Positions 25,617 to 33,838 of a DNA stretch of 64,000 bases are shown in pieces (position 1 is the first letter of the stretch; every line of letters begins with the position of its first letter). Under the pieces are notes generated by a model. It did no database searches. It worked only from the letters and a program-made list of their open reading frames with translations, and was not told the origin of the DNA. Position numbers and translations under genes: made by a program. Source of the DNA: Compostibacillus humi (GTDB lineage: Bacteria > Bacillota > Bacilli > Bacillales > Amphibacillaceae); contig NZ_BMEV01000001.1 in the NCBI RefSeq assembly GCF_014637175.1, positions 1 to 64,000 on the forward strand, written 5' to 3'.

Positions 25617-26657
25617 TTATCTTTTATTTTTTGGAAGATAGTCTATATAAATAGCTCCATACCTTTCGCTAAAAGATTCATATAAAGGTAATAGAGCTTC
25701 TTCCCACTGTTTTCTCTCTGCGTCGGACAGCTCGTGAATATCAATGCATTGGCAGGCGGATAAATAGTCATATTTTTCCCTGTTCACTTCTTCGGCCAGG
25801 GACCGCTGCCATTCGGTCACTTCTTCCAGCGCATCCAAAATGACGATTTGGACTTCGTCGGGCAATTTTTTCCAAAACTGATCGTTCATCAGCACGACAT
25901 AGCCGAGATAGCCATGATTGCTTACCGTTATGTAATCCTGAACGTGGTGCACTTTCCGGTTTACAATATTGGAAAACGTATTTTCCTGGGCGTTTAACGT
26001 CTGCCTTTCCAGCACCGAGAACACTTGGTCAAAAGTTTCTACTTTTGCTTCAGCGCCCAACAGTTGAAATTGTTCCTTCAACACGTCGCTCTCCATAATC
26101 CGGAACTGCAAATCACGAAAATCTTCCGGATTTCGAAGAGGCCGTTCATTGTTCGTCATTTGTTTAAATCCGTTATCCCAAAAAGCGAGGGGACTGATGC
26201 CCTGTTCCCGCAGTTTCTTTTTCAGCACTTCGCCAGCCGGTCCATCGATATATTCCTTTACCTCTTCCATCGTTCGAAAGGCGAAGGGCAAATCCATCAC
26301 TTGCCATTCCGGGACGAGGGAAGTTATTTTTGACGTCGCCGGAGCAATCATCTCGACTTCCCCAGCAAGAAGGGCGTCCAGTTCCTCTCCGTCTTTATAT
26401 AAGAAACTATTCGGAAACACTTGCACTTCCACAAAGCCGTCCGTGCGTTCCTCCACCAGTTTGGCGAAACGCCTGCTCGCTAACCCTTTCGGCGTCTCTT
26501 CTCCCACAACATGGGAAAAGCGGATGACGATTCGTTCCTCTTCACTGAGCTGTTCATGATCCACCGGATAATCCCGTGCAGAACAGGCGGCTAACAGGAC
26601 GATGGAGATTAAAATAACTAGCACAAATTTTATTTGCAGACTTGCTTTATCAGTAAT
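25617..26657 (-). CDS. dctB: DctP-family binding lipoprotein, probable DctB-like co-sensor
   Basis: DctP/SiaP-type solute-binding protein (FSHVVGEETPKGLASRRFAKLVEERTDG; conserved Arg region LQFRIMESDVLKEQ) with lipobox LLAACS. No DctQ/DctM genes adjoin it; instead it directly follows a DctS/DctR-type pair, matching B. subtilis DctB, which works with DctS in C4-dicarboxylate sensing. The first usual start (GTG, 26624) lacks a Shine-Dalgarno, whereas a perfect GGAGGTG lies 5 nt before an in-frame ATT at 26657; starting there gives a better lipoprotein leader with two lysines. I use the ATT start tentatively. Confidence 0.8.
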   Translation of the reverse strand: MTDKASLQIKFVLVILISIVLLAACSARDYPVDHEQLSEEERIVIRFSHVVGEETPKGLASRRFAKLVEERTDGFVEVQVFPNSFLYKDGEELDALLAGEVEMIAPATSKITSLVPEWQVMDLPFAFRTMEEVKEYIDGPAGEVLKKKLREQGISPLAFWDNGFKQMTNNERPLRNPEDFRDLQFRIMESDVLKEQFQLLGAEAKVETFDQVFSVLERQTLNAQENTFSNIVNRKVHHVQDYITVSNHGYLGYVVLMNDQFWKKLPDEVQIVILDALEEVTEWQRSLAEEVNREKYDYLSACQCIDIHELSDAERKQWEEALLPLYESFSERYGAIYIDYLPKNKR

Positions 26658-26714
26658 GTGCCCACCTCCATCGGAATATTTATCAATATTCCCATTAGTT
26701 TGATGATTCCCATT

Positions 26715-26728
26715 ATAAAGCGCTTACA
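26715..26728. promoter_or_regulatory. cre-like site (CcpA) upstream of the DctB-like gene
   Basis: ATAAAGCGCTTACA (complement TGTAAGCGCTTTAT) matches one full arm and the core of the catabolite-responsive element TGWAANCGNTNWCA, with mismatches in the other arm. Location upstream of a dicarboxylate-sensing gene is sensible for carbon catabolite repression. Confidence 0.45.
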
Positions 26729-26741
26729 TAAAGGAGACAAG

Positions 26742-26773
26742 AAAAAGACCATAATGTTCTTTTTGGTCTTTTT
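26742..26773. promoter_or_regulatory. inverted/direct repeat between dctR-like and dctB-like genes
   Basis: AAAAAGACCA (26742-26751) is mirrored by TGGTCTTTTT (26764-26773), and a further GGTCTC follows directly, so the complement has tandem GACCAAAAA units. It may be a terminator for the two-component genes or a binding site for the response regulator upstream of the dctB-like gene; the sequence fits both. Confidence 0.45.
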
Positions 26774-26804
26774 GGTCTCTGTGGGAACGAAAAACATATA
26801 TTAG

Positions 26805-27464
26805 TTAAACGAAGTAATAATTGCTCGGTCTGCCGACACGGCCGTATTCGACCTGCATTTGAATCTGATTTGTTTTCACGAGATAGTCTAAATAACGGCG
26901 AACGGTCACCCGGGCCATTCCCAGCTTGGATGCCAGCTGTTCCGCCGTTTTCGGTTTTTCTTCGTCATGGAGCGCCATCAGCACTTGCTTCAGCGTGACC
27001 TCGCTTAATCCTTTCGGCAGCGTTTCTTCCTGTTCCTTTTTCTCATTCCATTCGTCGATATCCGCCTGACTGACCGCATCGAGATGATTCAGCTTTTTCC
27101 ACATTGTGTAGTACGTATCCAGCGCCTGCTTAAACCGTTCATAGCGGAACGGCTTCACTAAATAATCGACCGCTCCGAACCGGAAAATTTGCTGTACCGT
27201 CTTTACGTCTCTGGCTGCCGTAATCATAATGACATCGGCGGGGATATCTCTTTTTCGGATTTCCCGCAGCACGTCAATGCCCGACATATCCGGCAAATAA
27301 ATATCAAGCAAAACGAGATCCGGTTTTGTTTCCGTGATTAGCTCCAGCGCGTCTTTTCCGGTGCCGGCACTGCCAATGCACGTATAAAAGGAGCTCTTTT
27401 TCAAAAACGCCTTGTTTACTTCCAGCACCATCGGATCGTCTTCCACAATCACAGCGCGAATCAT
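26805..27464 (-). CDS. dctR: CitB/DcuR/DctR-type response regulator
   Basis: 219 residues. Receiver domain with acidic pocket VEDD (~8), phosphoacceptor D54 in LVLLDIYLP, and K104 in DYLVKPF. The C-terminal HTH (KTAEQLASKLGMARVTVRRYLDYLVKTNQI, ~165-200) ends in the RVGRPSNYYFV tail typical of this family, which regulates C4-dicarboxylate or citrate uptake. Its ATG overlaps the kinase TGA (ATGA), so they are co-translated. Probable targets are the dctB-like, TAXI/TRAP and DASS genes downstream. Confidence 0.92.
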   Translation of the reverse strand: MIRAVIVEDDPMVLEVNKAFLKKSSFYTCIGSAGTGKDALELITETKPDLVLLDIYLPDMSGIDVLREIRKRDIPADVIMITAARDVKTVQQIFRFGAVDYLVKPFRYERFKQALDTYYTMWKKLNHLDAVSQADIDEWNEKKEQEETLPKGLSEVTLKQVLMALHDEEKPKTAEQLASKLGMARVTVRRYLDYLVKTNQIQMQVEYGRVGRPSNYYFV

Positions 27465-29053
27465 GAAAAGCCCTCCTTTTCTAATGAGGCAATTTCAATG
27501 ATGACCGTTGTACCTCTTCCTTTTTCCGATTGAACAGAAATCCGCCCGTTATTCGCATCGACAATCTCTTTTACGAGTACGAGGCCAATTCCCCTTCCTT
27601 CCTTTCCTTTCGAACTGTAGCCATGTTCAAAAATCCGGCTTTGTTCTTCCTCGGTCATGCCATGCCCTGTGTCTTCCACAGAAATATACAAGTAATCCGA
27701 CTTTCCTTGCAAGAGGCAGGTCACTTTTTTCGTCCCGCTCTCCGTACATGCTTCGATGGCATTGTTCAGCAAATTCCCGAGAATCGTAATCATGTCGCCG
27801 GCACTAATGCCGTCCATCAGCTCCGTTAAGTAGCTGTTCGAATCAATACAGAGCTCCACCCCTGCTTCTTTGGCAAGGGAACGCTTTCCGAGGAGAAGGC
27901 CGGAAATGCCGTAATTTTGAATGCGGTCCCGCATAAACTGGACGGTGTTTTCTTCATAGGACGTTTCGTCGATAATCAGCTCCAGCGCTTTCTCCGTATT
28001 TCCGAGCTGAATTAAGCCGGCGATGGAATGGAGCTTGTTCATATATTCATGGTTTTGGGCCCGAAGTGCGGAAACGAGGCTTTTCACCCCGGTTAATTCC
28101 TCTCCCAGCTGCTCCGCTTCCGACCGGTTTTTCAGCGTCAAAAGGGAACCGAGATAATGATCTTTTACAAAAAGCGGATGGATGGAAATCAGATACATCG
28201 TTCCCCGAATATTAATCGGCTTGTTCGTTAATTTCCCTTTGCGGAAAAGGTCCTTTGTCATCCACGGCTGCGGAAAAATGGTATCGATGGAAAGCTCGCC
28301 GGCAAAAGAAATTTCCGTATATTTTTCCGCCTGCCGGTTCATATAGGTGACTTTTCCTTGATCGTCCGTGGCAATGATTCCGATATCCAAGGTCTCCATC
28401 ATTGTGGACCGTTCTTCAAATAAGCGGGCAATTTCATACGGTTCCAGCTGATACGTCTGTTTTTTCACGTTGTTTGCCAGCAGCCATGCTCCCGCTAAGC
28501 CGATGATAAGACCCCAGTATAGGGAGATGAGGAGATCCTTTTGGTACACTTGGATTAAAGATTGAAACGTCGGGGATAAAATGCCGACGACGGCCACGCC
28601 AACCTGTTCTACCCCTTCTTCATTCATAATCGGAACGAAGGCGCGGATGGCATAGCCGAGCTCCCCTTCCGCCTTGGACGTATATTCCAGTTCGGAAAAA
28701 GCAGCCAATTCATCCCCGCCTTCAAAAACTTGGCCGATTCGCGACTCCGACGGATGGGAATAACGAATCCGGTTCATGTCCAAAATGACGATATAATCTA
28801 CATTGGTGGAAACCCGGATTCGCTCCGCGATCGGCTGAATCACCTCTTCCCCATTCGGCCGGCCCACCGCATTGCGAATATCGTCCATCTGAGCTATCGT
28901 TCTCGCAATGGCAATCGCCCTTTCGCCGATTTCCTCTTCAAAGGAAGCGGACACACTGACAAGCATCGTCAAGCCGCTGACGAGTACAGAAATACAAACT
29001 AATATGGAGGAAAGGAGCAGGATTTTTGTCCGCAGTTTAATCTGTTTTTTCAT
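27461..29053 (-). CDS. dctS: DctS/DcuS/CitA-type sensor histidine kinase
   Basis: 530 residues. TM1 (~8-30), an extracellular PAS-like sensor (~35-165) with the family's IRYSHPSESRIGQVFEGGDE motif, TM2 (~170-195), a cytoplasmic PAS (~210-310), then HATPase. Phosphorylated His in AQNHEYMNKLHSIAG, N-box NLLNNAIEAC, G boxes EDTGHGM and GRGIGLVLV. This family senses extracellular di/tricarboxylates. Placed 12 nt after the amidase stop; ATG 29053 is preferred to upstream GTG codons, with only a weak ribosome site, suggesting coupling to the amidase gene. Confidence 0.92.
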   Translation of the reverse strand: MKKQIKLRTKILLLSSILVCISVLVSGLTMLVSVSASFEEEIGERAIAIARTIAQMDDIRNAVGRPNGEEVIQPIAERIRVSTNVDYIVILDMNRIRYSHPSESRIGQVFEGGDELAAFSELEYTSKAEGELGYAIRAFVPIMNEEGVEQVGVAVVGILSPTFQSLIQVYQKDLLISLYWGLIIGLAGAWLLANNVKKQTYQLEPYEIARLFEERSTMMETLDIGIIATDDQGKVTYMNRQAEKYTEISFAGELSIDTIFPQPWMTKDLFRKGKLTNKPINIRGTMYLISIHPLFVKDHYLGSLLTLKNRSEAEQLGEELTGVKSLVSALRAQNHEYMNKLHSIAGLIQLGNTEKALELIIDETSYEENTVQFMRDRIQNYGISGLLLGKRSLAKEAGVELCIDSNSYLTELMDGISAGDMITILGNLLNNAIEACTESGTKKVTCLLQGKSDYLYISVEDTGHGMTEEEQSRIFEHGYSSKGKEGRGIGLVLVKEIVDANNGRISVQSEKGRGTTVIIEIASLEKEGFS

Positions 29054-29065
29054 TAAAAGCACCAC

Positions 29066-30490
29066 TTATGTTTTTATATCTAATTTCACCTTCGGCAGCG
29101 CCAATTCCTCTTCCAAAGCGTAGGCAAATTGATATAGCTTCGCTTCGGCAAATTTTTCTCCGATGAGCTGGGCGCCGATTGGCATCCCGTCTTTCGAAAA
29201 ACCACACGGAACGCTAATGCTCGGATGGCCGGTTAAATCGGTAGGGCCCGTCAATTTTGTAATTGTCCAGCGGATATGCCGGCTTTCATCCATGCTTCCG
29301 TCCGTGAACCGCCCATTTACTTCCGGCGGCAAAATCGGCAAAGTCGGCGCCAGCAATACATCGACCTGTTCCAATATCCGGTCAAATTCCGCGGTACCCT
29401 GCTTTTTCATTCGCAGCGCATTGGCAAAATCGGCACCGCTTGTCCCAATGGCAGTAAGCAGCCGCTCTTTTACTTCATCATCCCAATCGTCTGGATAGTC
29501 AGCAAGATGTTTTTCATGGACGGCATATGCCTCACACCGCAAAATCACTTTTTGGGCATCGGAAATTCGCTGAATGCTCGGAATATCCACCTCTTTTACC
29601 GCCGCGCCCAGTTTTTCAAAAACGGCCGCAGTCTCGTTCAGCGCCTGTTCGATTTCCGGATTGAGATCGTCATAGAAAAATCTTCGCGGTATGCCGATCG
29701 CCATACCGTGCAAATCTTTGCCGATCCATCTCGTAAAATCCTCTTTGTCAGCCGGAACCGCATCCGGATCCTTTTCATCATAGCCGGCAATATAATTGAG
29801 CATGATTGCATTATCCAATACGGTTCTCGTAATCGGGCCGACATGGTCCAGCGACCACGAAAGCGGAAATACTCCCCGTTTGCTTACCCGTCCGTACGTC
29901 GGTTTCATTCCGACAACCCCGCAGAAGGAAGAGGGAATGCGCACTGATCCGCCGGTGTCCGTTCCCAGGGAGCCGAAACAGAGTCCCGCTGCAGTTCCCG
30001 CCGCAGATCCGCTGCTCGACCCGCCTGTCATTTTTTCCGTATCGTACGGATTTCTCGCCGGGCCGACATGGGACCGGTCGCCGGTTGGACCGTAGGCAAA
30101 CTGGTGGGTATGCTGTTTTCCGATAATAATCGCTCCCGCTTCTTTCAGACGCCTTACTACTTCCGCATCTTCCCCGGGAACGTGATTTTCATAAATCGGG
30201 GAGCCGTAGGTCGTTTTCACTCCAGCCGTATCGATGAGATCTTTTAAGCCAATCGGTATTCCGTGCAGCGGTCCGCGATAGCGGCCCTTTTCGATTTCCT
30301 CTTCCATTTGCCGTGCTTGGGCTAACGCCCCCTCTTTATCTACCGTTATGTAAGAATGGAGTTTCGAATCCACTTGTTCAATCCGTTCCAGCTGGGCGGA
30401 AACCAATTCCGCCGGTGACAGTGCTCCTGTTTGTATTTCTTTCGCAACGTCAGCAATCGTCCCGCCTAAATATTTATCTGCCAGTTTCAT
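29066..30490 (-). CDS. amidase-signature family hydrolase
   Basis: 474 residues. Ser-cis-Ser-Lys triad visible: K83 in GIPIGLKDLID, cis-Ser S158 in GGSSSGSAAG, nucleophile S182 in GTDTGGSVRIPS. Length and sequence are GatA-like, but no GatB/GatC adjoin, and it stands in a transport/sensing operon between an SSS symporter and a two-component system. It probably releases a carboxylic acid from an amide that the cell takes up; the substrate is not evident. Start after GGGGGAATACAT. Confidence 0.9.
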   Translation of the reverse strand: MKLADKYLGGTIADVAKEIQTGALSPAELVSAQLERIEQVDSKLHSYITVDKEGALAQARQMEEEIEKGRYRGPLHGIPIGLKDLIDTAGVKTTYGSPIYENHVPGEDAEVVRRLKEAGAIIIGKQHTHQFAYGPTGDRSHVGPARNPYDTEKMTGGSSSGSAAGTAAGLCFGSLGTDTGGSVRIPSSFCGVVGMKPTYGRVSKRGVFPLSWSLDHVGPITRTVLDNAIMLNYIAGYDEKDPDAVPADKEDFTRWIGKDLHGMAIGIPRRFFYDDLNPEIEQALNETAAVFEKLGAAVKEVDIPSIQRISDAQKVILRCEAYAVHEKHLADYPDDWDDEVKERLLTAIGTSGADFANALRMKKQGTAEFDRILEQVDVLLAPTLPILPPEVNGRFTDGSMDESRHIRWTITKLTGPTDLTGHPSISVPCGFSKDGMPIGAQLIGEKFAEAKLYQFAYALEEELALPKVKLDIKT

Positions 30491-30540
30491 ATGTATTCCC
30501 CCAATTCTGTTTAAAGTGTTCTGTCCTTCTCGTAAACTAG

Positions 30541-30570
30541 TAAAATAGCGTGCCGAAACACGCTATTTTA
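30541..30570 (-). terminator. hairpin after the SSS symporter and its small partner
   Basis: TAAAATAGCGTG (30541-30552) pairs perfectly with CACGCTATTTTA (30559-30570). The stop codon of the 37-residue protein lies in the stem. The T-rich arm on both strands makes it a good terminator; it separates the SSS pair from the amidase gene, so downstream expression needs read-through or another promoter. Confidence 0.8.
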
Positions 30571-30681
30571 CTTTTCATCCTCTTCGTCTGGTTTATACCA
30601 TTTCCATAAAAGAATACTGCAAAGGATAAGCGAACCAACCGTAGCATATAGCCAAATCGACAGCATTGGATTAATCCACAT
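30568..30681 (-). CDS. 37-residue single-TM symporter small accessory protein
   Basis: A tiny gene whose ATG (30681) lies inside the last codons of the SSS gene in another frame (11-nt overlap), preceded by GAGGAGGAAATCGCAA as ribosome site. The protein is MWINPMLSIWLYATVGSLIL followed by more hydrophobic residues, a WKWY interface and a charged DEEDEK tail: one TM helix with an acidic cytoplasmic end. Very small TM proteins encoded directly after SSS-family symporters are a known pattern (symporter small accessory protein); the tight overlap suggests 1:1 coupling with the transporter. Confidence 0.8.
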   Translation of the reverse strand: MWINPMLSIWLYATVGSLILCSILLWKWYKPDEEDEK

Positions 30682-32167
30682 TTGCGATTTCCTCCTCCGT
30701 TACCTTTTCCCCTTCATCGGGACGCTTAAAGATGGAAGCTAATATCCACATCGACGCGATGCCGACACATGTCGCCCAGCCGCCGGCAGCTTGCGGACTT
30801 TGTTCAATGCCGGTGAACACAATAATTAAGTAGAAGACAAGACCGATAATCATCGATAACTCCGCAGCGCGGGGAGAAGCTTTTTTCTTGGCAAATACCG
30901 CATATAAAATCGGTCCTAGCGTCCCTGCCGATACGCCGGAAATGCCGATCCACATGAAATCGCCGATAAATTCTGGAGGGTTAAGCACAATGATGACTGC
31001 AGCAGCTCCAACAACGAGAACGGCAAGACGGCTAAGCATCATTGCTGTCCGGTTCATTTTTTCTTCGTCCGCTTTCATGATCCCTCTTCGTACGAGCACT
31101 TTCCGGTAAATGTCATTGGCAAACACGGTGGACATAACAACGAAAAGGCCGTCTGTCGTCGATAAAGCAGCCGCCAGAATAACCACCCCGATGAGGGCAG
31201 CAACAAATGCCGGCAATCCCCATGCTACATACTCAAGCAAAGCCTGGTCCGGAACATCAAGGTCAGGAAGGGCAACCCGTGCATATAACCCGCCAAATAA
31301 TACGAGCAGACAAGTTGCAGCGGCAAAAATATACGTAAATAGCATTTTTCTTAAGTCGCCCGGGTTTTTCAAAGAGAGTACTTTATTAAACAGCTGCGGC
31401 TGGGACGAGAAAGCAAACTGTACAATAAACAGACCTAAAACAGCAGATACTCCATAATAGTTCGAAATCGGATTAAAGATTTCGACTAGGCTGGCATCTT
31501 GGGAAGCTAAGTTTTCGGTAATATTCGTAAATGCCGTGTTGATATTCCCGTTTCCAAAGAAAATAATTCCGGAGATGAAGACGAAAATTCCCGCTGCCAC
31601 CATTAAAATTGCCTGGGCCGCATCGGTATAGACATCCGCATAGGACCCGCCAAAGAATACGTATGCGATTACAATGACCGCAATAATAATGAGCCCAGCT
31701 GTATAGCTTAAACCGAGCATATTTTGGAAAATTTGTGCCCCGGCTGAGAACTGGGAAGCAATGTAAAACACGTTAAAGAGCATAATCAGCCCCGTTCCGA
31801 CACGGAGAAAATCGCTGTTATAATAGTCCCCGAGCCAGTCCGGCAGGGAAAGGGATTTTTGGGATGTGTTTATTTTGCGGATTCTTTTTCCAACTGCAAT
31901 AATTCCGAGCGGTGCCGCCACAATTAAAGATAAAAACAGCCATAAATTACTGTATCCCCATGCATAGGAATATCCAGGATACCCCATAAAGGTTGCTGCA
32001 CTAAAAAAGGTCGCCGCAAAGGAAAGTCCTAGTACGTAAGGACCTAGGTTTGCCCCGCTGATGGCAAAGTCTTCGATCGTTTTCGTTTTTCTTGCTGCAA
32101 ATACACTGAGGATAATCATGATAATTAAAAAGATTGCGAATTCTATCCATAGATACGTGCTTATCAT
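30671..32167 (-). CDS. SSS-family sodium:solute symporter
   Basis: 498 residues with about 13 TM segments. SSS features: FAISGANLGPYVLGLSFAATFFSAATFMGYPG (~40-65), SLPDWLGDYYNSDFLRVG (~105), VIAYVFFGGSYADVYTDAAQAI (~165), and ALSTTDGLFVVMSTVFANDIYRK (~320), a conserved Na+-site region. Probably imports an organic acid or amide; the class also includes acetate, proline and pantothenate carriers. ATG 32167 is chosen for its AAGGGGGATTACT. First gene behind the GntR-type promoter at 32280-32308. Confidence 0.9.
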   Translation of the reverse strand: MISTYLWIEFAIFLIIMIILSVFAARKTKTIEDFAISGANLGPYVLGLSFAATFFSAATFMGYPGYSYAWGYSNLWLFLSLIVAAPLGIIAVGKRIRKINTSQKSLSLPDWLGDYYNSDFLRVGTGLIMLFNVFYIASQFSAGAQIFQNMLGLSYTAGLIIIAVIVIAYVFFGGSYADVYTDAAQAILMVAAGIFVFISGIIFFGNGNINTAFTNITENLASQDASLVEIFNPISNYYGVSAVLGLFIVQFAFSSQPQLFNKVLSLKNPGDLRKMLFTYIFAAATCLLVLFGGLYARVALPDLDVPDQALLEYVAWGLPAFVAALIGVVILAAALSTTDGLFVVMSTVFANDIYRKVLVRRGIMKADEEKMNRTAMMLSRLAVLVVGAAAVIIVLNPPEFIGDFMWIGISGVSAGTLGPILYAVFAKKKASPRAAELSMIIGLVFYLIIVFTGIEQSPQAAGGWATCVGIASMWILASIFKRPDEGEKVTEEEIANVD

Positions 32168-32279
32168 AGTAATCCCCCTTATCATTCGTTGATACGACAA
32201 GCCTGAATCTATGCTTTGATTCCCCCCTTGAATAGATTCAGAAGTTCATGTTATATGATTATTCTATATATTTAGAATT

Positions 32280-32308
32280 AGTATATTGGATACAGTATGC
32301 ATTGTCAA
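32280..32308 (-). promoter_or_regulatory. SSS-operon promoter with GntR-type operator
   Basis: On the complement: TTGACA (32303-32308), 17-bp spacer, TATACT (32280-32285). The operator ATATTGGATACAGTAT (32283-32298) fills the spacer and -10. It differs by one base from the complement of the site at 20661-20676, and sits in the same place relative to the promoter, so both are probably repressed by the GntR at 13566-14234. Confidence 0.82.
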
Positions 32309-32309
32309 T

Positions 32310-32755
32310 ATAATTATAATTTTTAGATAAGTCTGGTTATAGATAAGACATTTTGGAATTTTGTTATGTGATGAATAGTTTAATTTTTATTGACGGAAAC
32401 TACGCGGCATTAAGCTGGAAATAGAAGAGCAAGGGGTCTAGGAAGTGAAAAATTCGACATGGAAATTGGTTTTTCAGGAATAAATATAAGAAAAGTACTG
32501 AAGCAAAAATCTAAACAAGAACTTCTTCCAACAAGGTTGCTTGTATCCCGTCCTTCATCATTTCATAATTGTTTACAGTCTGCAAAATAATAAAAACAAA
32601 AATCCAGAACCTATCTTTACAAACTTGTTCTGGAATTCGACTATATTTGCTTCTTCCATATTTACAATTTTTTTCTTCCCACTTAACAGCTAATCCAAAG
32701 GTTAAAACAAATCCTTAAAATAAGATTTCTTATCAAACAGTACAGTAATATGAGT
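32310..32755. other. gene-free stretch between SSS promoter and Ldh gene
   Basis: No coding sequence could be supported. It marks the change from the G+C-richer block to the A+T-rich block. The part at ~32390-32460 has coding-like texture but is broken by stops and may be a gene remnant. A terminator (32602-32636) is listed separately. Confidence 0.5.
32602..32636 (-). terminator. rho-independent terminator of the IclR-Ldh unit
   Basis: On the complement AATTCCAGAAC ... GTTCTGGATT is followed by TTTGTTTTTATTATTTT, a classical stem plus U-run downstream of the Ldh-family gene. Confidence 0.75.
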
Positions 32756-33802
32756 CTACTTTTCTATAACTATCTCCTCAATCGCAACTCCGAATTGATT
32801 TCCTAATTCTTTTAACTCTTCATATATTGCCCGCGGCAATGTTAATCCTGCCAACATATGCTTTTCCGCATTTAGTTGCTCGATATCTCCTGGCATATAC
32901 ACTTGATCAAATCCTTCAGCAGGTTTACTTGTCAATGTCTGTTCTATACGACTTTCCATTCGTTGTTTAAATGTCTCCATATCCATAAAGCTTTCTACAT
33001 GGATGGCAATAAACAGGTGGCCTAGTCGCTGCGGCTCTTTATCATCATACATTCTAGGGATATCCCTGCCAAATAGGGCACCAGTTAAGACACCGGATAA
33101 TATATCAATCATCATTGCCAGCCCAGATCCCTTTGGCCCTAATGGAAGCAGAAATCCTTCTAATGCTTCTACTGCATTGGTAGTGTTTTTCCCGTCTTTC
33201 GTAATTGCCCAACCAAGGGGAATTTCTTCACCCTTTTTTGCAGCAAGGTTTATTTTCCCCCGTGCAGCATTGCTCGTTGCCATATCCAGAACGACAGGGT
33301 ACTTGTTTGTCGGAACTGCAATAGAAAGAGGATTGGTCCCTAAAGTCGGCTCGCTGGAGCCCCAGGCTACCATAATTGGCGTCGTATTGCACATGGCAAT
33401 GCCGATACAATCCTCTTCTGCAGCCATTTTCGTAAAATAAGATGCTGTACCAAAATGATTGGAGTTCATTACACCAACTGCAGAAATGCCATACCGTTTT
33501 GCTTTCTTGATGGCCTCAAACATCGCAATTTTACCTGCATATTGTCCCCAGCCATTATTGGCATCGAATAATGCTATCGTTTCATTTTCCCTGATTCGTT
33601 CCATGATTGTACGTCTATTGATAATTCCATCATCGAGCCTTTTCAAATAGTCCGCAAGCCGTGTTACACCGTGGGAATCCACTCCGATAACATTTGCATC
33701 GACGAGACTGTCTGCAATAACTTCCGCTTCCGCTTCAGGGATAGAATTTTTCTTTAATACTTCTGTGCAAAAGTTTTTCAATCCGTCTACTGATACCCGC
33801 AT
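32756..33802 (-). CDS. Ldh/malate dehydrogenase-2 family NAD(P)-dependent oxidoreductase
   Basis: 348 residues of the YlbC/YjmC/DlgD-type family, which reduces 2-oxoacids (pyruvate, oxaloacetate, ureidoglycolate, diketogulonate and others). Seen: DSHGVTRLADYLKRL (~47), SNHFGTASYFTKMAAEEDCIGIAMCNTTPIMVAWG (~113-148) with the catalytic His, and GPKGSGLAMMIDILSGVLTGA (~220). ATG 33802 is taken because GGGGGACGGGAA precedes it; an in-frame upstream ATG lacks a site. It follows the IclR gene by 36 bp. The substrate is open. Confidence 0.88.
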   Translation of the reverse strand: MRVSVDGLKNFCTEVLKKNSIPEAEAEVIADSLVDANVIGVDSHGVTRLADYLKRLDDGIINRRTIMERIRENETIALFDANNGWGQYAGKIAMFEAIKKAKRYGISAVGVMNSNHFGTASYFTKMAAEEDCIGIAMCNTTPIMVAWGSSEPTLGTNPLSIAVPTNKYPVVLDMATSNAARGKINLAAKKGEEIPLGWAITKDGKNTTNAVEALEGFLLPLGPKGSGLAMMIDILSGVLTGALFGRDIPRMYDDKEPQRLGHLFIAIHVESFMDMETFKQRMESRIEQTLTSKPAEGFDQVYMPGDIEQLNAEKHMLAGLTLPRAIYEELKELGNQFGVAIEEIVIEK

Positions 33803-33838
33803 TTCCCGTCCCCCTAACATGACGGATGTTAAAGGATT

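Noticed and set aside
29066-30490. Amidase as GatA of the Glu-tRNA amidotransferase
   Set aside because: No GatB or GatC alongside, and it is placed between a symporter and a two-component system.
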